Below are positions 45,507 to 54,039 of a stretch of 64,000 nucleotides of DNA, piece after piece. Made by a program: the position numbers and the translations under genes. The stretch comes from CAVTJL01 sp963735065 (lineage in GTDB: Bacteria > Pseudomonadota > Alphaproteobacteria > Geminicoccales > Geminicoccaceae). The stretch's first letter is position 1, and each line of letters starts with the position of its first letter. The stretch lies in the NCBI GenBank assembly GCA_963735065.1, contig CAVTJL010000001.1, positions 1,426,001 through 1,490,000 on the forward strand, in the 5' to 3' direction. The notes below the pieces were generated by a model, which was not told the DNA's origin, made no database searches, and saw nothing but the letters and a program-made list of their open reading frames with translations.

Positions 45507-46571
45507 TCAAGCGGGGCCGCTGCTCTGGCTCTGCTTTTGCGTCTCCTGGCCCTGGCTCTGCGTCTGCGACGGAGCCGGCACCTCGGGCTCCGGCACCTCA
45601 GGCACCTCGGGCTCGGCCTGCCAGAAGAACGCCTTGCCGAGCAGCGAGCCCAGCTCGCCCAGCCGCGTCTGCAGGTGATCGTTATAGGCGTGCATGTCGC
45701 CGTTTCTGAGGATCACCCTGAGCTTGCGGGCATCGAGCTGGTCGCTCAGATCGTCCAGCTCCTCGAGCGCCGGTGCGGCGCCCTTCAGGTGATAGTGGCG
45801 CCTCAGGCGGCCCAGCTGCTCCTGCATGATGCCCAGATTGCACAAGACGGAGCGGGGGAAGTTGGGATCGCAGAGGAGGAAGGTCGCCACGTCCTCGGGG
45901 TTCATGCCGCGCGGATGCGAGCGCCTGAAGGCCTGGTAGCCGGCGGCGGAGCGCAGCAGCGCCACCCAGTAGCTGGCGTCGGCCGCCGAGCCGGAGGCGG
46001 GATCGTCCGTGCGCGCCTCGAAGCTCAGGAACCGCGCATCGAGGAGGCGGGTCGTCTGGTCGGCGCACTCGATGGCAGCACCCAGCCGGTAGAAGGCCCA
46101 GGCCTCGTCCCGGTAGAAGGTGCCCTCGGTGATCCCGGCGTGGGTGTCGCAGCCCTCCTTGATCGACGAGCACAGGCGGGCGAGGCGCTGCTCGCTGATG
46201 TCGCCCGGCTGCAGGCTCAGGATCTTGCGATAGAAGATGTTGAGCTGGATCCACATCTCGGTGGAGATCAGCGGCCGCAGCGCCCGCGCGTTCTCGCGCG
46301 CGAAGTGCAGGTCGGAGACGATCGAGCTGGGGTTGGCCCGGTCGATCAGATAGAACTCGAGCACGGTCTGCGCCGTCCGCTCGGGATGCTTCTCGGCATA
46401 GCGCTCGAGGTCGCCGTTGATCGCCAGCACCGCACCCCAGTCGTGCGAGCCGCGGCTGTCGCGCGCGAAGGTCTCCTGGACGTCGAGGATTCTCGCCAGG
46501 TTCTCGGCCCGCTCGACATAGCGGGCGAGCCAGAACACGCATTCGGCGTAGCGCGCGAGCAGGCGGCTCAA
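45507..46571 (-). CDS. Alpha-E domain-containing protein (DUF403)
   Basis: This 354-residue, mostly helical protein has the alpha-E signature ECVFWLARYVERAENLARIL at the start, YLIDRANPSSIVSDL and ARENARALR later, and a Gln/Ser/Pro-rich tail. It starts with TTG 46571, which overlaps the stop of the upstream ATP-grasp gene by 4 bases (TTGA), so the two are coupled. Alpha-E proteins always travel with a circularly permuted ATP-grasp, usually alongside a transglutaminase, in a predicted peptide-ligation system. Its molecular role is not known. Confidence 0.88.
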   Translation of the reverse strand: MSRLLARYAECVFWLARYVERAENLARILDVQETFARDSRGSHDWGAVLAINGDLERYAEKHPERTAQTVLEFYLIDRANPSSIVSDLHFARENARALRPLISTEMWIQLNIFYRKILSLQPGDISEQRLARLCSSIKEGCDTHAGITEGTFYRDEAWAFYRLGAAIECADQTTRLLDARFLSFEARTDDPASGSAADASYWVALLRSAAGYQAFRRSHPRGMNPEDVATFLLCDPNFPRSVLCNLGIMQEQLGRLRRHYHLKGAAPALEELDDLSDQLDARKLRVILRNGDMHAYNDHLQTRLGELGSLLGKAFFWQAEPEVPEVPEPEVPAPSQTQSQGQETQKQSQSSGPA

Positions 46572-48028
46572 GGGACGTCCTCCGCCAGGACCCAGGTATC
46601 TTTCGAGCCGCCGCCCTGCGAGGAGTTGACGACGAGCGAGCCCTTGCGCAGCGCCACCCGGGAGAGGCCGCCCGGCAGCACCCAGGTCTTGCGTCCGGTG
46701 ACGGCGAAGGGCCTGAGGTCGATGTGCCGGGGCTCGATGCCGCCGTCGGCGAGCGTGGGCGCCACCGAGAGGTCGATGACCGGCTGGCTGATATAGTTCG
46801 AGGGGTCGGCCACGAGCTTGCTGCGGCAGAGATCGAGCTCGGCCTTGCTGGCGCGCGGCCCGATCGTGAGGCCATAGCCGCCCGATTCGCCCACCGGCTT
46901 CACGACCAGCTCGCCCAGATGCTCGAGCGTGTAGGCGAGCGCCTCCTTCTCGCGGCAGATATGCGTCTCGACGTTCTCGAGGATCGGGTCCTCGTCGAGA
47001 TAGTAGCGGATCAGCCGCGGCAGATAGGCGTAGATGGCCTTGTCGTCGGCGACACCGGTGCCGATCGCGTTGGCCAGGGCCACGTTGCCCTTGAGATAGG
47101 CGCGCACCAGCCCGGGCACGCCCAGGAGGCTGTCCGGCCGGAACACCTCGGGATCGAGGAAGTCGTCGTCGATCCGGCGGTAGACGACGTCCACCTGCAG
47201 GGGGCCTGCGATCGTCCTCATGAAGAGGCGGTCGTCGTCGACGAAGAGGTCGCGGCCCTCGACCAGCGGCACGCCCATCTCGCGTGCCAGGAAGACGTGC
47301 TCGAAATAGGCCGAGTTGAAGACGCCGGGCGAAAGGAGGACGACCTGCGGATCCTCGACCCCTTCGGGCGCTATCTCGCAGAACGCGTCGTGCAGCCGCC
47401 GCCCATAGTCCGAGACCGATCGGATCGGCAGCTCGTTCATGATGTCGCTGAACGAGCGCAGCATCAGATGCCGGTTCTCGACCACGTAGGAGACACCCGA
47501 GGGCGAGCGCGCATTGTCCTCGAGCACGCGGAACTGGCCCTGCCCGTCGCGCACGAGGTCGGTGCCGTCGATCTGCACGAAGGTGCCGTGGCGCGGCTTG
47601 GCGCCCACCATCTGCGGGCGGTAGTTGGCGTTGCCCAGCACCAGCTCCCTCGGCAGCACGCCATCGTTGAGCGCGTGCTGGGGGCCGTAGATGTCGGCGA
47701 GGAAGAGGTTGAGCGCCGCCACGCGCTGCACCACGCCGGCCTCGATCTTCTTCCAGTCGGAGGCTGTCAGCACGCGGGGGATGACGTCGAAGGGCAGGAT
47801 GCGGTCGATGGCGTTGCCGTCGCTGTAGACCGTGAAGGTGATGCCCTGATCGAAAAGCTGGATCTCGGCGTCGCGGGCCCGGGCGCGAAGCTCCTCCAGG
47901 CCCAGCCGGTCGAAGCGGTCGAGCACGGCGCGCACCTGGGGCCGCGCGCTCCCGGTCATGCCCAGGAACTCGCAGAAGAAGCCGTTGGGGTCGTAGCCCG
48001 TGAAGGCCGTGGAAGCCGGTTTGTCCAT
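46568..48028 (-). CDS. Circularly permuted ATP-grasp protein (DUF404/DUF407)
   Basis: This 486-residue protein has the N-terminal YDPNGFFCEFLG, FRVLEDNARSPSGVSYVVEN (ATP-grasp core), LVVKPVGESGGYG and YISQPVIDLSVAPTLADGG. It is predicted to form amide bonds with ATP and is normally the first gene of a conserved ATP-grasp/alpha-E/transglutaminase set. Here only the alpha-E partner follows. ATG 48028 follows GGAAGGG; 48061 and 48112 are weaker choices. Substrate is unknown; cell-wall or small-peptide synthesis has been proposed for the family. Confidence 0.9.
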   Translation of the reverse strand: MDKPASTAFTGYDPNGFFCEFLGMTGSARPQVRAVLDRFDRLGLEELRARARDAEIQLFDQGITFTVYSDGNAIDRILPFDVIPRVLTASDWKKIEAGVVQRVAALNLFLADIYGPQHALNDGVLPRELVLGNANYRPQMVGAKPRHGTFVQIDGTDLVRDGQGQFRVLEDNARSPSGVSYVVENRHLMLRSFSDIMNELPIRSVSDYGRRLHDAFCEIAPEGVEDPQVVLLSPGVFNSAYFEHVFLAREMGVPLVEGRDLFVDDDRLFMRTIAGPLQVDVVYRRIDDDFLDPEVFRPDSLLGVPGLVRAYLKGNVALANAIGTGVADDKAIYAYLPRLIRYYLDEDPILENVETHICREKEALAYTLEHLGELVVKPVGESGGYGLTIGPRASKAELDLCRSKLVADPSNYISQPVIDLSVAPTLADGGIEPRHIDLRPFAVTGRKTWVLPGGLSRVALRKGSLVVNSSQGGGSKDTWVLAEDVP

Positions 48029-48184
48029 CAGCCCTTCCCGAATATCCTTCGCCGGGCCCATAGAAGCCCGCCTCGGATCGAGAAGCAACGCCCATGCCAC
48101 CGACGACGGCACGGGCCCCCGCGGCCGGGCCGGCCGGGCCCGCCGCCGGATCGGGCTCCCGTCGGCCCGAGGAAGGAGGCTCGC

Positions 48185-48204
48185 AAGAGGCAGATCTGCC
48201 TCTT
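48185..48204. promoter_or_regulatory. Perfect 20-bp palindrome between divergent genes
   Basis: AAGAGGCAGATCTGCCTCTT is its own complement. Looser symmetry extends on both sides (CGGCCC..GAGGAA against TTCCT..GGGCCCG). It lies in the 302-base spacer between the ATP-grasp gene and the oxidoreductase gene, where nothing else is seen. It could be an operator or a cruciform/hairpin; the two genes point away, so a terminator is unlikely. Confidence 0.5.
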
Positions 48205-48330
48205 TCCTGGGCCCGCCGTCCTTGGACGATGCAGGCTCTCAGCCGCGCGCTGCCCCCTCGATCGCGCACAAGCTCCTGGCCAGGCCGTCCGGGCCGCGCC
48301 TAGGCTGCCCAAGGCAGGGAGAGGTGACCC

Positions 48331-49347
48331 ATGACCGGAAAAAACCGTCAGGTGCGGCTGCGCGCACGCCCCGATGGGATTCCCCAGGCGCAGCACTTCG
48401 AGGTCGTGGATGCGCCGCTGGACCCGCTCGCCGACGGCCGGTTCCGCGTCCGCAACGCCTGGCTCTCGGTCGATCCGGCGATGCGCGGCTGGGTGTCGGC
48501 GGTGGGGAACTATTCGACACCCGTCGGCATCGGCGAGGTGATGCGCTCCTTCGCGGTCGGCCTGGTGGTGGAGAGCCGCCACCCGGACTATGCGGTGGGC
48601 GAGCAGCTGGTCGGCATGTTCGGCTGGCAGCATTACGCGGACTCGGACGGCCGCGAGGTGGTCCGCCGCGTGCGCGAGCACGACCTGCCGCTCTCGGCCC
48701 AGCTGGGCATCCTGGGCGTGAGCGGCATCACCGCCCTCCTGGGGCTGACGCTGATCGGCGAGCCCAAGCCCGGGGAGACGGTGCTCGTTTCCACGGCAGC
48801 CGGCTCGGTCGGCGCCGCGGTCGGGCAGATCGCCAGGATCCTGGGCTGCCGTGCCGTGGGCATCACCGGCGGTCCTGCGAAGCTGCGGCTCTGCCTCGAC
48901 GCGTTCGGCTACGATGCGGCGCTGGACTACAAGGCCCCGGGCGACCTCTCGGCGGCGGTAGCGGGCGCCTGCCCGGACGGCGTGCACGTCTATTTCGACA
49001 ACACCGCCGGCCCGGTCAGCGACGCCGTGCTGCCGCACCTGGCGGTGGGTGCCCGCGTCGTGATCTGCGGCACCGCTTCCGTGCCGAGCTGGGACCCGCC
49101 GCCCACGGGCCCGCGCGTCGAGCGCCACCTCCTGGTCAAGCGCGCCCGCATGCAGGGCTTTTTGTACTTCGACCATGTGGGCGGGGCGGAGGAGGCGATC
49201 GCGAGGCTCGCAGGCTGGCTGCGCGAAGGCAGGCTGCGCTACCGCGAGGACATCCTGGAGGGGCTCGAGAGCGCACCCGACGCGATCGCCGGCCTTTACC
49301 GCGGCGAGAATCTGGGCAAGCGCCTGATCCGGGTCGGGGCGGCCTGA
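48331..49347 (+). CDS. NADP-dependent oxidoreductase (MDR superfamily, prostaglandin reductase-like)
   Basis: This 338-residue zinc-free medium-chain reductase acts on alpha,beta-unsaturated carbonyls. Features are SVDPAMRGW near residue 47, the cofactor motif AAGSVGAAVGQIA (Rossmann, about 150-162), ITGGPAKLRLC, and VYFDNTAGPVSDAVL. It lacks the catalytic zinc Cys/His set of alcohol dehydrogenases. Its start is preceded by GGGAGAGGTG. Convergent with the sigma-54 activator gene; no evident link to the monooxygenase genes. Confidence 0.88.
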   Translation: MTGKNRQVRLRARPDGIPQAQHFEVVDAPLDPLADGRFRVRNAWLSVDPAMRGWVSAVGNYSTPVGIGEVMRSFAVGLVVESRHPDYAVGEQLVGMFGWQHYADSDGREVVRRVREHDLPLSAQLGILGVSGITALLGLTLIGEPKPGETVLVSTAAGSVGAAVGQIARILGCRAVGITGGPAKLRLCLDAFGYDAALDYKAPGDLSAAVAGACPDGVHVYFDNTAGPVSDAVLPHLAVGARVVICGTASVPSWDPPPTGPRVERHLLVKRARMQGFLYFDHVGGAEEAIARLAGWLREGRLRYREDILEGLESAPDAIAGLYRGENLGKRLIRVGAA

Positions 49348-49384
49348 GGCCTCGTGACGGGCGTCCGGCTCGCCAGGCGCGCCC

Positions 49385-51367
49385 TCATGGCCGGGCGATG
49401 CTGTAGCGCTCCATCTTGCGATAGAGCGTGCTCCGCGAGATGCCGAGCGTTCGGGCGACCTGGGCCAGGTTGCCGCCCTCGTGGCGCCGCATCGCCTCCT
49501 CGATCGTCCGCCGCTCGCCGTCCTCGAGGTTGAGCGGGACCCCCTCGGGCGCCCTGGTCTCGCCGACGGGCGCCCCCGCCGCCGTCGGGCGCAGCTCCGG
49601 CGGCAGGTCGTCGACGGTGATCTCCTCGCCCTCCACCATCAGCAGCAGGCTCTCGACGAGGTTGCGCAGCTCGCGGACATTGCCCGGCCACGGGTAGCGC
49701 CTGAGCGCCTCCAGCGCGTCCGGCGCGAGGCCGCAGGGGCAGAGCCCGTGGCGGAAGGCCAGCCGGTCGCAGAAATGGCGGATCAGCAGATCGGTGTCGC
49801 CCGTGCGGTCGCGCAGCGGCGGGATGCGCAGGTTGAGGACACCGATGCGGTAGTAGAGATCGCGGCGGAAGCGCCCGGCCGCCACCTCCTCGCTCAGCAC
49901 GCGGTTGGTCATCGCGATCAGCCGCACGTCGACGCGCCGGGGCCGGTGGTCGCCCACGCGGTAGACGACACCCTCCTCCAGCACGCGCAGGAGGTAGGGC
50001 TGGAGATCGAGCGGCAGCTCGCCGATCTCGTCCAGGCACAGCGTGCCGCCATGGGCGAGCTCGAAGCGGCCGGGACGGCCCTCGGCCGCGGCACCGGTGA
50101 AGGCGCCCTTCACATAGCCGAACAGCTCGCTCGCCAGCAGCTCCTTCGAGACGGCGCCGCAGTTGAAGGCGACGAACGGCCCCTCGCTGCCGGGGCCCGA
50201 GCCGTGGATGGCGCGCGCGAAAAGCTCCTTGCCGACGCCCGTCTCGCCCTCGATGAGGACGGGCGCCCGGCGCCGCGCGATGCGGCGCGCCCGCTCCATG
50301 GCTGCGCGCAGCGCGGCGCTGGCGCCGACGATGCCCTCGAACGACCCTCGCTCCAGGTCGCCCTCGTGCGCGCTCGAGGAGACGGTCGCACGGCCCTGTC
50401 TCTCCGGCTTCGGGCGTGCCGGGATCACGAGGAGCGCGCCCATGGTCTCGCCGTTCGAGACGATGGGCCGTACCCAGTCGGGCGGGAGGCCCGGCGGCAG
50501 GCGTGCCGCCCAGTCCCGGGCCTGCCAGGCGCCCTCGAGGTCGACGATCCGCATCCCCTTCTCGAGATTGTCCGAGAGCGCCCAATGGCGGAGCAGGGTC
50601 CGCGCCCGATCGCTCACCTGCAGGACGCGGCCGTGGCGGTCGAGCGTGACGACGCCGTCGCTCACCCACCCCTGGATCTGCTCGAGCGAGGCCTCGAGGA
50701 GGCGCAGGCGGTCGGCGCGGGCCTGCTCCGCGAGAGCCCGCTCGATCTGGTGCGCGGCGACGACGGCCAGCGCCAGATTGTGGCGCTGGAAGGTCGCCTT
50801 CGGCCCGGAGATGTCGAGGAGCCCGATGATGGTGCCGTCGTCGGGGTCGTGGATGGGGGCGCCCGCACAGGTCCAGGACTTGATGCCCTCGCAGAAATGC
50901 TCGGCCGCGTGGACCAGCACCGGCTGGCGCGTCACGAGCGCCGTGCCGATGCCGTTGGTGCCGGCGACGCACTCGTTCCAGTCCCCGCCCGGCTCGAGAT
51001 GGATCTCGCGCGCCGAGGCGATCGTCCGCCGGTCGCCGACGCTCTCCAGCACCACGCCCCGCGGGTCCGTGACCAGCATGATCGAGCCCGTGCCGGTCAG
51101 CAGGTCGACCGCTTGGGCCAGGGTCGGCGAGGCGGCGGCGAGCAGGCTGCGATGGGACAGCCTGAGCTCGTGAATGCCCTCGTCCGAGACGGGGAGGGGT
51201 GCGGCGTGGCCGTGCGCGTCCACGCCGTGCTCGAGGCTCCGCTGCCAGGAGCTGACGACGAGGCCCCGCGCCAGCGGACGGCCTTCCACGCCCGAGAGGA
51301 AGTCCTCCCAGGCGCGCATGATCGCTGCGTCGTCGACCCGGCGAAGGGTCCCTGATCTGGCCGGCAT
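49385..51367 (-). CDS. Sigma-54-dependent activator, AcoR/MimR type
   Basis: This 660-residue enhancer-binding protein has an N-terminal signal region with a GAF domain (about 80-215: GDWNECVAGTNGIGTAL, FCEGIKSWTCAGAPIHD) and a PAS-like segment (225-335). The AAA+ domain has Walker A GETGVGKE (374-381) and the sigma-54 contact loop GAFTGA (421-426). A Fis-type helix-turn-helix ends the protein (ARTLGISRSTLYRKM). AcoR-type regulators sense small alcohols or ketones. It is the last gene on the monooxygenase strand, 217 bases after groEL, and two sigma-54 promoters with paired repeats lie upstream of the oxygenase and alcohol dehydrogenase genes. It is the obvious activator of both. Confidence 0.92.
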   Translation of the reverse strand: MPARSGTLRRVDDAAIMRAWEDFLSGVEGRPLARGLVVSSWQRSLEHGVDAHGHAAPLPVSDEGIHELRLSHRSLLAAASPTLAQAVDLLTGTGSIMLVTDPRGVVLESVGDRRTIASAREIHLEPGGDWNECVAGTNGIGTALVTRQPVLVHAAEHFCEGIKSWTCAGAPIHDPDDGTIIGLLDISGPKATFQRHNLALAVVAAHQIERALAEQARADRLRLLEASLEQIQGWVSDGVVTLDRHGRVLQVSDRARTLLRHWALSDNLEKGMRIVDLEGAWQARDWAARLPPGLPPDWVRPIVSNGETMGALLVIPARPKPERQGRATVSSSAHEGDLERGSFEGIVGASAALRAAMERARRIARRRAPVLIEGETGVGKELFARAIHGSGPGSEGPFVAFNCGAVSKELLASELFGYVKGAFTGAAAEGRPGRFELAHGGTLCLDEIGELPLDLQPYLLRVLEEGVVYRVGDHRPRRVDVRLIAMTNRVLSEEVAAGRFRRDLYYRIGVLNLRIPPLRDRTGDTDLLIRHFCDRLAFRHGLCPCGLAPDALEALRRYPWPGNVRELRNLVESLLLMVEGEEITVDDLPPELRPTAAGAPVGETRAPEGVPLNLEDGERRTIEEAMRRHEGGNLAQVARTLGISRSTLYRKMERYSIARP

Positions 51368-51425
51368 CGGATCTGCCCCCCGAGCCTGAGGTCCAGCTTG
51401 TTGGGTCCGCTATGGACCATGGGTT

Positions 51426-51441
51426 CGGTCAAGCTTGACCG
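51426..51441. promoter_or_regulatory. 16-bp palindrome before the activator gene
   Basis: CGGTCAAGCTTGACCG is a perfect palindrome 59 bases before the activator start, just downstream of a -10-like TATACT on the minus strand (about 51450-51455). A smaller repeat GGTCC-GCTAT-GGACC follows at 51409-51423. It may be the operator of a separate promoter for the activator. It does not resemble the 19-bp repeats upstream of the oxygenase. Confidence 0.45.
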
Positions 51442-51584
51442 TATCGCTTAGTATAGTGCCGTCGAGCGCGAAAGGCGCATGACTTTGCGGTTATCATCGT
51501 GGCCTGCCCCGAGGGGCTCGGCGCACGGCCCGGGCCTGCCCCGGACCGTGCGCCTGAGCCTCGACCGACAGCGCGCGGCGGAGC

Positions 51585-53222
51585 TCACTGCCGGCCGAGC
51601 TTTTCGGCACCGCCGCCGCGGGCAGGGCCCGCCGTCGGGTCGGTAGCCTCGGGCTCGTCGACGATCAACGTGTGGCTGCTGAGGATCAGCACCGCGGCCG
51701 AGGCTGCGTTGCGCACCGCCGTCGTCGTCACCCTGACCGGATCGAGGATCGAGGCCTCGACGAGATCGACCAGCCGGCCGCTGCGCGCGTCGAGCCCCGT
51801 GCCGTCCTGCGCCGCCGCGACGCGGGCGACGATCTCCTCGCCGTCGAAGCCCGCATTCTCGGCGATGCGGCGGAGCGGGGTCGCCAGCGCCCGCTGGAAC
51901 AGGCGCACGCCCTCGCGCACGCCGCCCTCGCTGCGCTCGGCCAGCGCATCCAGCCGTGGCGCTGCCTGGAGGAGGGCGGCCCCGCCACCCGGCAGCACGC
52001 CCTCGGCCGCAGCCGCCCGGGTCGCCGCCACCGCGTCGTCCAGCAGCTGGACGCGGCGCTTCTGCTCCGCCGGCGTGGCGCCGCCCGCCATGATGACGGC
52101 GGTGCCGCCGGTGAGCTTGGCCAGCCGCTCCTCGAGCTTGTCGTGCTCGATGTTGGGCGGCGCCATCTCGAGCTGGCGCTGCACCTGGGCGCGGCGGGCA
52201 CGGACGGCATCGGCAGCGCCGCCGCCCTTGAGCAGCGTCGTCTCGGCCTGGCCCACGATGGCCCGGCCGGCCGAGCCCAGATCCTCCTGTGTCACCGCCT
52301 CGAGCCGCCCGCCCAGGTCGCGCGCGATCACCCGGCCGCCGGTGATGATCGCCAGATCCTCGAGCATCGCCTGGCGCCAATGGCCGAACTCGGGCGGATG
52401 CACCGCCACCGCAATGCCCCGGCCGTCGCGGCGGAAGGCAAGGAGCGCCTGGACCGCCTCGGGCGCCACCTCGTCCGCCACCAGCAGCAGCGGCCGCGCC
52501 AGCCCTTGGGCGAGCTCGAGCGCCGCATCCAGCTCGTCGGCGCTCTCGATCCGCCGGTCGGTCAGCAGCACGAGCGGCTCGTCCAGCACGGCGCGCATCG
52601 TCTCGACGTCGGTCGCCATGTGGCGCGAGTGGTAGCCGCGGTCGAAGGCCATGCCCTCGGTGATGCGCAGCTCGTCCTCGTGCGTGGCGCCGAAATCGAC
52701 CGTGACGATGCCGTCGGGCCCCACCCGGTCCACCGCCTCGGCGACGAGGCGGCCCAGCGCCCGGTCGTTGGCGGCGAGCGTCGCCACCGCCTCGAGCGGC
52801 GCCCGGCCACGGGCCGGACGGGCATGGGTCCGGAGATGCTCGATCACCGCCAGCGCTGCCTGCTCGATGCCGTCGGCCACGTCCACCGGCCGCACCGGCC
52901 CCTCGATGATGCGCAGTCCCTCCTGGATCAGCGCGTCGGCCAGCACGGTGGCCGTGGTCGTGCCGTCGCCGGCGAGCTCGTTCGTCTGCCGCGCCACCTC
53001 GCGCACCACCCGCACGCCCAGATCCTCGAAGCGGCAGGGCAGCTCGATCTCCTCGGCGATGCTGACCCCGTCGCGCGAGACGATGGGCGTGCCGATCGGC
53101 CGGTCGATGATCACGTTCATGCCTTTCGGCCCGAGCGTGCCGCCCACGGCGAGCGCGAGCTTGCCGACCCCGCGGCCGAGCGCGGCGCGCGCCTCGGCCC
53201 GATGCAGCATCAGTTTCGCCAT
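51585..53222 (-). CDS. mimG: GroEL-like chaperonin dedicated to the monooxygenase
   Basis: This 545-residue Hsp60 has GTLGPKGMN, the ATPase loop GDGTTTATVLA, the apical-to-hinge IITGGRVIARDLG, and the C-terminal hinge AAAEGVLPGGGAALL. It is much diverged from housekeeping GroEL, has a low-complexity end instead of a GGM tail, and no groES lies beside it. In actinobacterial mim/prm clusters a GroEL-like protein is needed to fold the hydroxylase large subunit (established for MimG). Its place in the operon here implies the same duty. Confidence 0.9.
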   Translation of the reverse strand: MAKLMLHRAEARAALGRGVGKLALAVGGTLGPKGMNVIIDRPIGTPIVSRDGVSIAEEIELPCRFEDLGVRVVREVARQTNELAGDGTTTATVLADALIQEGLRIIEGPVRPVDVADGIEQAALAVIEHLRTHARPARGRAPLEAVATLAANDRALGRLVAEAVDRVGPDGIVTVDFGATHEDELRITEGMAFDRGYHSRHMATDVETMRAVLDEPLVLLTDRRIESADELDAALELAQGLARPLLLVADEVAPEAVQALLAFRRDGRGIAVAVHPPEFGHWRQAMLEDLAIITGGRVIARDLGGRLEAVTQEDLGSAGRAIVGQAETTLLKGGGAADAVRARRAQVQRQLEMAPPNIEHDKLEERLAKLTGGTAVIMAGGATPAEQKRRVQLLDDAVAATRAAAAEGVLPGGGAALLQAAPRLDALAERSEGGVREGVRLFQRALATPLRRIAENAGFDGEEIVARVAAAQDGTGLDARSGRLVDLVEASILDPVRVTTTAVRNAASAAVLILSSHTLIVDEPEATDPTAGPARGGGAEKLGRQ

Positions 53223-53251
53223 CCCCGTCTCTCCCTTTTCTGGCCTGCCGC

Positions 53252-54034
53252 CTAGCGCGCCGAGCGGGCGGCGGCCTCGCGGACGAAGTCGTAGAGCGTG
53301 GGCTCGCCGGGCGGTGCCGCGTCCTCGTAGCGGGCACGCAAGAGCCCGCGGCAGATGAGCCCGTTGAACTCCATGTTGAGCCGGGCGCTCCTCAGCCGGT
53401 CGCGATAGCCCTTGAGCGCCGCCGGCTGGATCGGGTCCCCGTCGACCGTGACGAAGGCCTCCGGCCCCGGCCCGCCGATGAGCCTGCGCATGTCGAGATA
53501 GCGCTCGCGCGCCACGGCCGCCTCGGCGGATTCGAGCGCCAGCAGGGCGAGCTCCGCCCGGCTCAGCGCCAGGATCGCGGCGTCGCCCCAGCCGGCATCG
53601 CTGAGCGCCTCCAGCATGCGCTCCTGGCGGCTCTGGAAGGCCTTGCGGCGGAACTTGAGGCGCAGCGCCTCGAGGTCCTCGCCCTCGGCCTCGTCGCCGA
53701 AGGTCTCCTTGAAGGAGTGGCCCTGGGCAATGCCCCGGTTGATCGCCTCGCCGTACATGTGCTCGTCGAGCTCGACGGCGACGCCGCGCACCCAGGGCAG
53801 CGAGAGGGCCGCCTTCCTCAGATCATCGGCCATCAGGAAGGCGAAGTTGGCAGCGCACCAGTAGGTGGGGAGACGGAAGTGGATGTGGACGCGGTCGCCC
53901 GCGTCCAGCTCGACCGCGGTGACGAAGCGCAGCTCCGTCACCGGCTCGTCGAGCTCGGGATCCACCACCGTCGCGAGGCGGGCCCAAAGCGCCGCCAGGC
54001 GCTCCGCGGCCCGGGCGTCGGTCGTGGCGGCCAT
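53252..54034 (-). CDS. DUF59/MIP18 iron-sulfur assembly-like protein of the monooxygenase operon
   Basis: This 260-residue protein has a DUF59-like N-terminal half (ATVVDPELDEPVTELRFV, VHIHFRLPTYWCAANFAFLMADDLRKAALSLP split in two, VRGVAVELDEHMYGEAINRGI). Its C-terminal half is helical and unfamiliar. DUF59 proteins help place iron or Fe-S centres. One like this is a standard member of propane-monooxygenase-type clusters and may help load the di-iron site or the reductase cluster. It starts 5 bases after the amidohydrolase stop; the start ATG is at 54034. Confidence 0.85.
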   Translation of the reverse strand: MAATTDARAAERLAALWARLATVVDPELDEPVTELRFVTAVELDAGDRVHIHFRLPTYWCAANFAFLMADDLRKAALSLPWVRGVAVELDEHMYGEAINRGIAQGHSFKETFGDEAEGEDLEALRLKFRRKAFQSRQERMLEALSDAGWGDAAILALSRAELALLALESAEAAVARERYLDMRRLIGGPGPEAFVTVDGDPIQPAALKGYRDRLRSARLNMEFNGLICRGLLRARYEDAAPPGEPTLYDFVREAAARSAR

Positions 54035-54039
54035 CGGCC

